Assembly: GCF_001544555.2 (NCBI RefSeq)
Contig: NZ_FCOK02000052.1
Location: 1-64,000, forward strand
Length of the DNA stretch: 64,000 nt
DNA from: Caballeronia udeis
GTDB taxonomy: Bacteria > Pseudomonadota > Gammaproteobacteria > Burkholderiales > Burkholderiaceae
Direction of reading: 5' to 3'
Shown: one piece after another, positions 62,448 through 64,000 of the stretch
Layout: each line of letters opens with the position of its first letter
Position numbering within the stretch: position 1 is the first letter of the stretch
Notes under the pieces: model-generated
Database searches by the model: none
Seen by the model: the letters and a program-made list of their open reading frames with translations, nothing else
Told to the model about the DNA's origin: nothing
Position numbers and translations under genes: made by a program

Positions 62448-62483
62448 AAAAGCCCCACGCGCCGTCAGGCGCGTGGGGCTTTT
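62448..62483. terminator. Bidirectional terminator between hydrolase and GST genes
   Basis: Sixteen-base arms (62448-62463, beginning AAAAGCCCC, and 62468-62483) pair perfectly around GTCA; the stem ends in A/T runs that give a U-tract in either direction. It lies between two convergent genes. Confidence 0.9.
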
Positions 62484-62501
62484 CAAGTCATTCTCACTGC
62501 T

Positions 62502-63113
62502 TCAGGCGGGCAATGTGTCGATGAAAGACTGGCGCTGCGACAAACGCTGAAAGTGTTTGTCCAGATTGGGAAACTCCTCGCGCCAGTTCACCTGGGGCAT
62601 CCGGTAATCGAGATAACCGAGCGCGCAGCCGCAGGCGATATCCGCCAGCGTGAAGTGATTGGCCGAACACCAGTTCTTGGCGGCGAGGCCTTTGGACATA
62701 GCCTTCAGGCCGTCGTCAATCTTGCGCTGTTGGCGCGCTACCCACGCGTCGTTGCGCTGCCCTTCCTCGCGCTGGGTGCTTTCCAGGCGAATCAGGACGG
62801 CGGCGTCGAGCATGCCGTCGGCGAGTGCTTCCCAGCATCGCACTTCGGTACGCTCGCGGCGTTCCTGCGGCAGCAGTTTGCCGACCGGGGTGAGCGTGTC
62901 GACATATTCACAAATCACGCGCGAATCGAAAACGGCTTCGCCATCGTCCAGGATCAGGCACGGCACTTTGCCGAGCGGATTGAAACTATGGATTTTCGAA
63001 TCGGATGCCCAGACGTTTTCGAGCACCAGTTCGCAGTCGATTTTTTTTTCTGCCATCACAATCCGCGTCTTGCGGACGTACGGACTGTTGAGCGAACCGA
63101 TCAGTTTCATCAT
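62502..63113 (-). CDS. Glutathione S-transferase family protein
   Basis: This soluble 203-residue GST has an N-terminal thioredoxin-like domain and an all-helical C-terminal domain. The start MMKLIGSLNSPYVRKTRIVM contains the SPYVRK active-site turn (likely catalytic Ser). Glutathione-contact motifs are LGKVPCLILDDGEAVFDSRV. It resembles the YibF-like bacterial class. A detoxification or disulfide-reducing role is likely; the substrate is unknown. The gene is convergent with the exported hydrolase, and no partner is adjacent. Confidence 0.87.
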   Translation of the reverse strand: MMKLIGSLNSPYVRKTRIVMAEKKIDCELVLENVWASDSKIHSFNPLGKVPCLILDDGEAVFDSRVICEYVDTLTPVGKLLPQERRERTEVRCWEALADGMLDAAVLIRLESTQREEGQRNDAWVARQQRKIDDGLKAMSKGLAAKNWCSANHFTLADIACGCALGYLDYRMPQVNWREEFPNLDKHFQRLSQRQSFIDTLPA

Positions 63114-63355
63114 CTGTGTTGTCGTTTCTGCAAAAAGTAGTCACGGAGATGGATATTAACCGCCCGGACGCACGCCGACTGCAAATTCAGGATGGCGGCG
63201 TTGTGGTCGGGCGACAAAAAACCGGGGCTCCTTTCGGTACAACCGGGTTGCAGTCTGGTGGCACCGGGTCATACCCGTGACAGGTACCTGGGCCTACGCG
63301 CCGCATCCTCTTGAGAATGCTCTTGAGGTATGACGCCCAACCGTATCAGCCGCGT

Positions 63356-64000
63356 TCATTGTGCAGGCGAAACCGCGTTCGCGGACATGGCGGCAGCAGG
63401 ACAGGGAAGTACAACCGGCACAATTGCCGCGACTTTTCCGGCCTTGCTCGCCGAAGCTGCGACCGGTACCGGCACCGAACTCACGGTCCGAACCCCGGCG
63501 GAAATCTCGCTGGCGAGTTGATCGACAGCTCGCCGATGCCCCGCCACCAGCGCGTCATACCCGGCGTCGACAGGTTGTTCGGCCAGCGTCCGGCAGGCCA
63601 GGACGGCCTGGTTGTTCACACCGCGCACGCTCCACACGGCGTCGATCAGCGCGCGCCGGCCGGGCGACGATTCGAAGCGCTGCACATTCACCTTCACGCG
63701 ATACACCGGTACGCCCTCGGGATGCGGCGTGCCGTAGACGTCGATGGCGCCCAGCCGCTGCGACAAGTCCGCCGACAACGCGCGCCGGACTTCGTCGGCG
63801 GGAAGGGATGCCCAGCGCTCGTCCTCGAGCACACGGACTTGCGCCGAGCCATCCTGCACGACCATCTGGTTCTTCGCGACTTGCGGTGGCATGTCCACCG
63901 AGGACACTTCCAGATAGAACGAAGCAGGCGCAGCCGTTCTCGTCGCGGTTCCGGTTTCGCTACCGCTGAGCGTATAAAAGCGGCTGGTCGGCGAACTGCT
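63356..64000 (-). CDS. PqiC-family lipoprotein (ABC-type transport auxiliary), 5' end missing
   Basis: The frame is open to the right edge of the window, so only the last 214 residues are seen; the signal peptide and lipobox lie outside. The visible start RFYTLSG and the SFYLEVSSVDMPPQV stretch are typical of PqiC/YmbA-like lipoproteins. These are outer-membrane-linked partners of MCE (PqiB, MlaD-type) lipid transport systems. The C-terminal 50 residues are Ala/Val/Pro-rich and probably disordered. MCE partner genes would be expected upstream, beyond the window. The GTG at 63907 is internal and not the start. Confidence 0.75.
   Translation of the reverse strand, partial: SSSPTSRFYTLSGSETGTATRTAAPASFYLEVSSVDMPPQVAKNQMVVQDGSAQVRVLEDERWASLPADEVRRALSADLSQRLGAIDVYGTPHPEGVPVYRVKVNVQRFESSPGRRALIDAVWSVRGVNNQAVLACRTLAEQPVDAGYDALVAGHRRAVDQLASEISAGVRTVSSVPVPVAASASKAGKVAAIVPVVLPCPAAAMSANAVSPAQ

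Noticed and set aside
63301..63330. Repeated CTCTTGAG-type sequence as a terminator after the PqiC-family gene
   Set aside because: The copies are direct, not inverted, so they cannot form the required hairpin.

Overview
The window is a GC-rich stretch of a betaproteobacterial chromosome, most likely Burkholderiales (Paraburkholderia/Caballeronia/Burkholderia-like). Supporting signs are the dusB-fis pair, rplM-rpsI followed by erpA, ruvCAB next to purH, a type A RNase P RNA, GltIJKL next to glutamate dehydrogenase, a three-gene pntAA-pntAB-pntB transhydrogenase and a small RNA with an anti-Shine-Dalgarno loop. The organism call is an inference from gene content. I found no rRNA, tRNA, CRISPR array, intact insertion sequence or prophage.

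Layout. 0.4-2.2 kb: nudB and a ClsB-type cardiolipin synthase in overlapping reading frames. 2.4-9.6 kb: a fatty-acid beta-oxidation operon (TetR regulator, acyl-CoA dehydrogenase, FadB-type bifunctional enzyme, thiolase, enoyl-CoA hydratase) with a hairpin and a tandem palindromic repeat between cistrons. 9.7-13.7 kb: a minus-strand importer of the iron(III)/organophosphate type. 14.1-15.7 kb: fdhD divergent from a nitrate-reductase-associated protein. 15.9-21.7 kb: a membrane GGDEF-EAL protein with a LOV-like PAS domain, a thioesterase and an Atm1-type ABC exporter. 21.8-26.0 kb: a lower-GC cassette that reads as a peptidoglycan-hydrolase effector with two related periplasmic immunity-like proteins and an orphan effector tail. 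26.3-33.9 kb: NarK-type transporter, HypT-like LysR regulator, glutamate dehydrogenase and gltIJKL.

33.9-50.6 kb is mostly housekeeping: yegP-like, a glutamine amidotransferase, pyrC, a DUF3025 gene, rnpB, osmC-like, an sRNA candidate, rplM-rpsI, erpA, anmK, tyrS, dtd, a phosphatase, ruvB-ruvA-ruvC, purH, fis and dusB. 50.8-59.8 kb continues with a UbiH-type hydroxylase, pepP, rlmL, pntB-pntAB-pntAA, a NudJ-like Nudix gene and mnmA. 60-62.4 kb is a self-contained regulatory unit: a TetR regulator and an exported hormone-sensitive-lipase-type hydrolase, with three copies of one palindromic operator-like site and short tandem repeats right after two of them. The window ends with a glutathione S-transferase and the 3' part of a PqiC-family lipoprotein gene.

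The most interesting item is the 21.8-26.0 kb cassette. A cytoplasmic-looking protein with two cell-wall-degrading domains is coupled by an ATGA overlap to an exported small protein. A diverged second copy of the effector's last ~65 codons plus the small protein follows. This is the genetic pattern of a contact-delivered (type VI-like) effector and immunity pair with an orphan module, although no secretion-system genes lie in the window. Next in interest are the anti-SD small RNA upstream of rplM and the repeated operator of the TetR/hydrolase locus. All motif positions and identities were read by eye; no database search was run.
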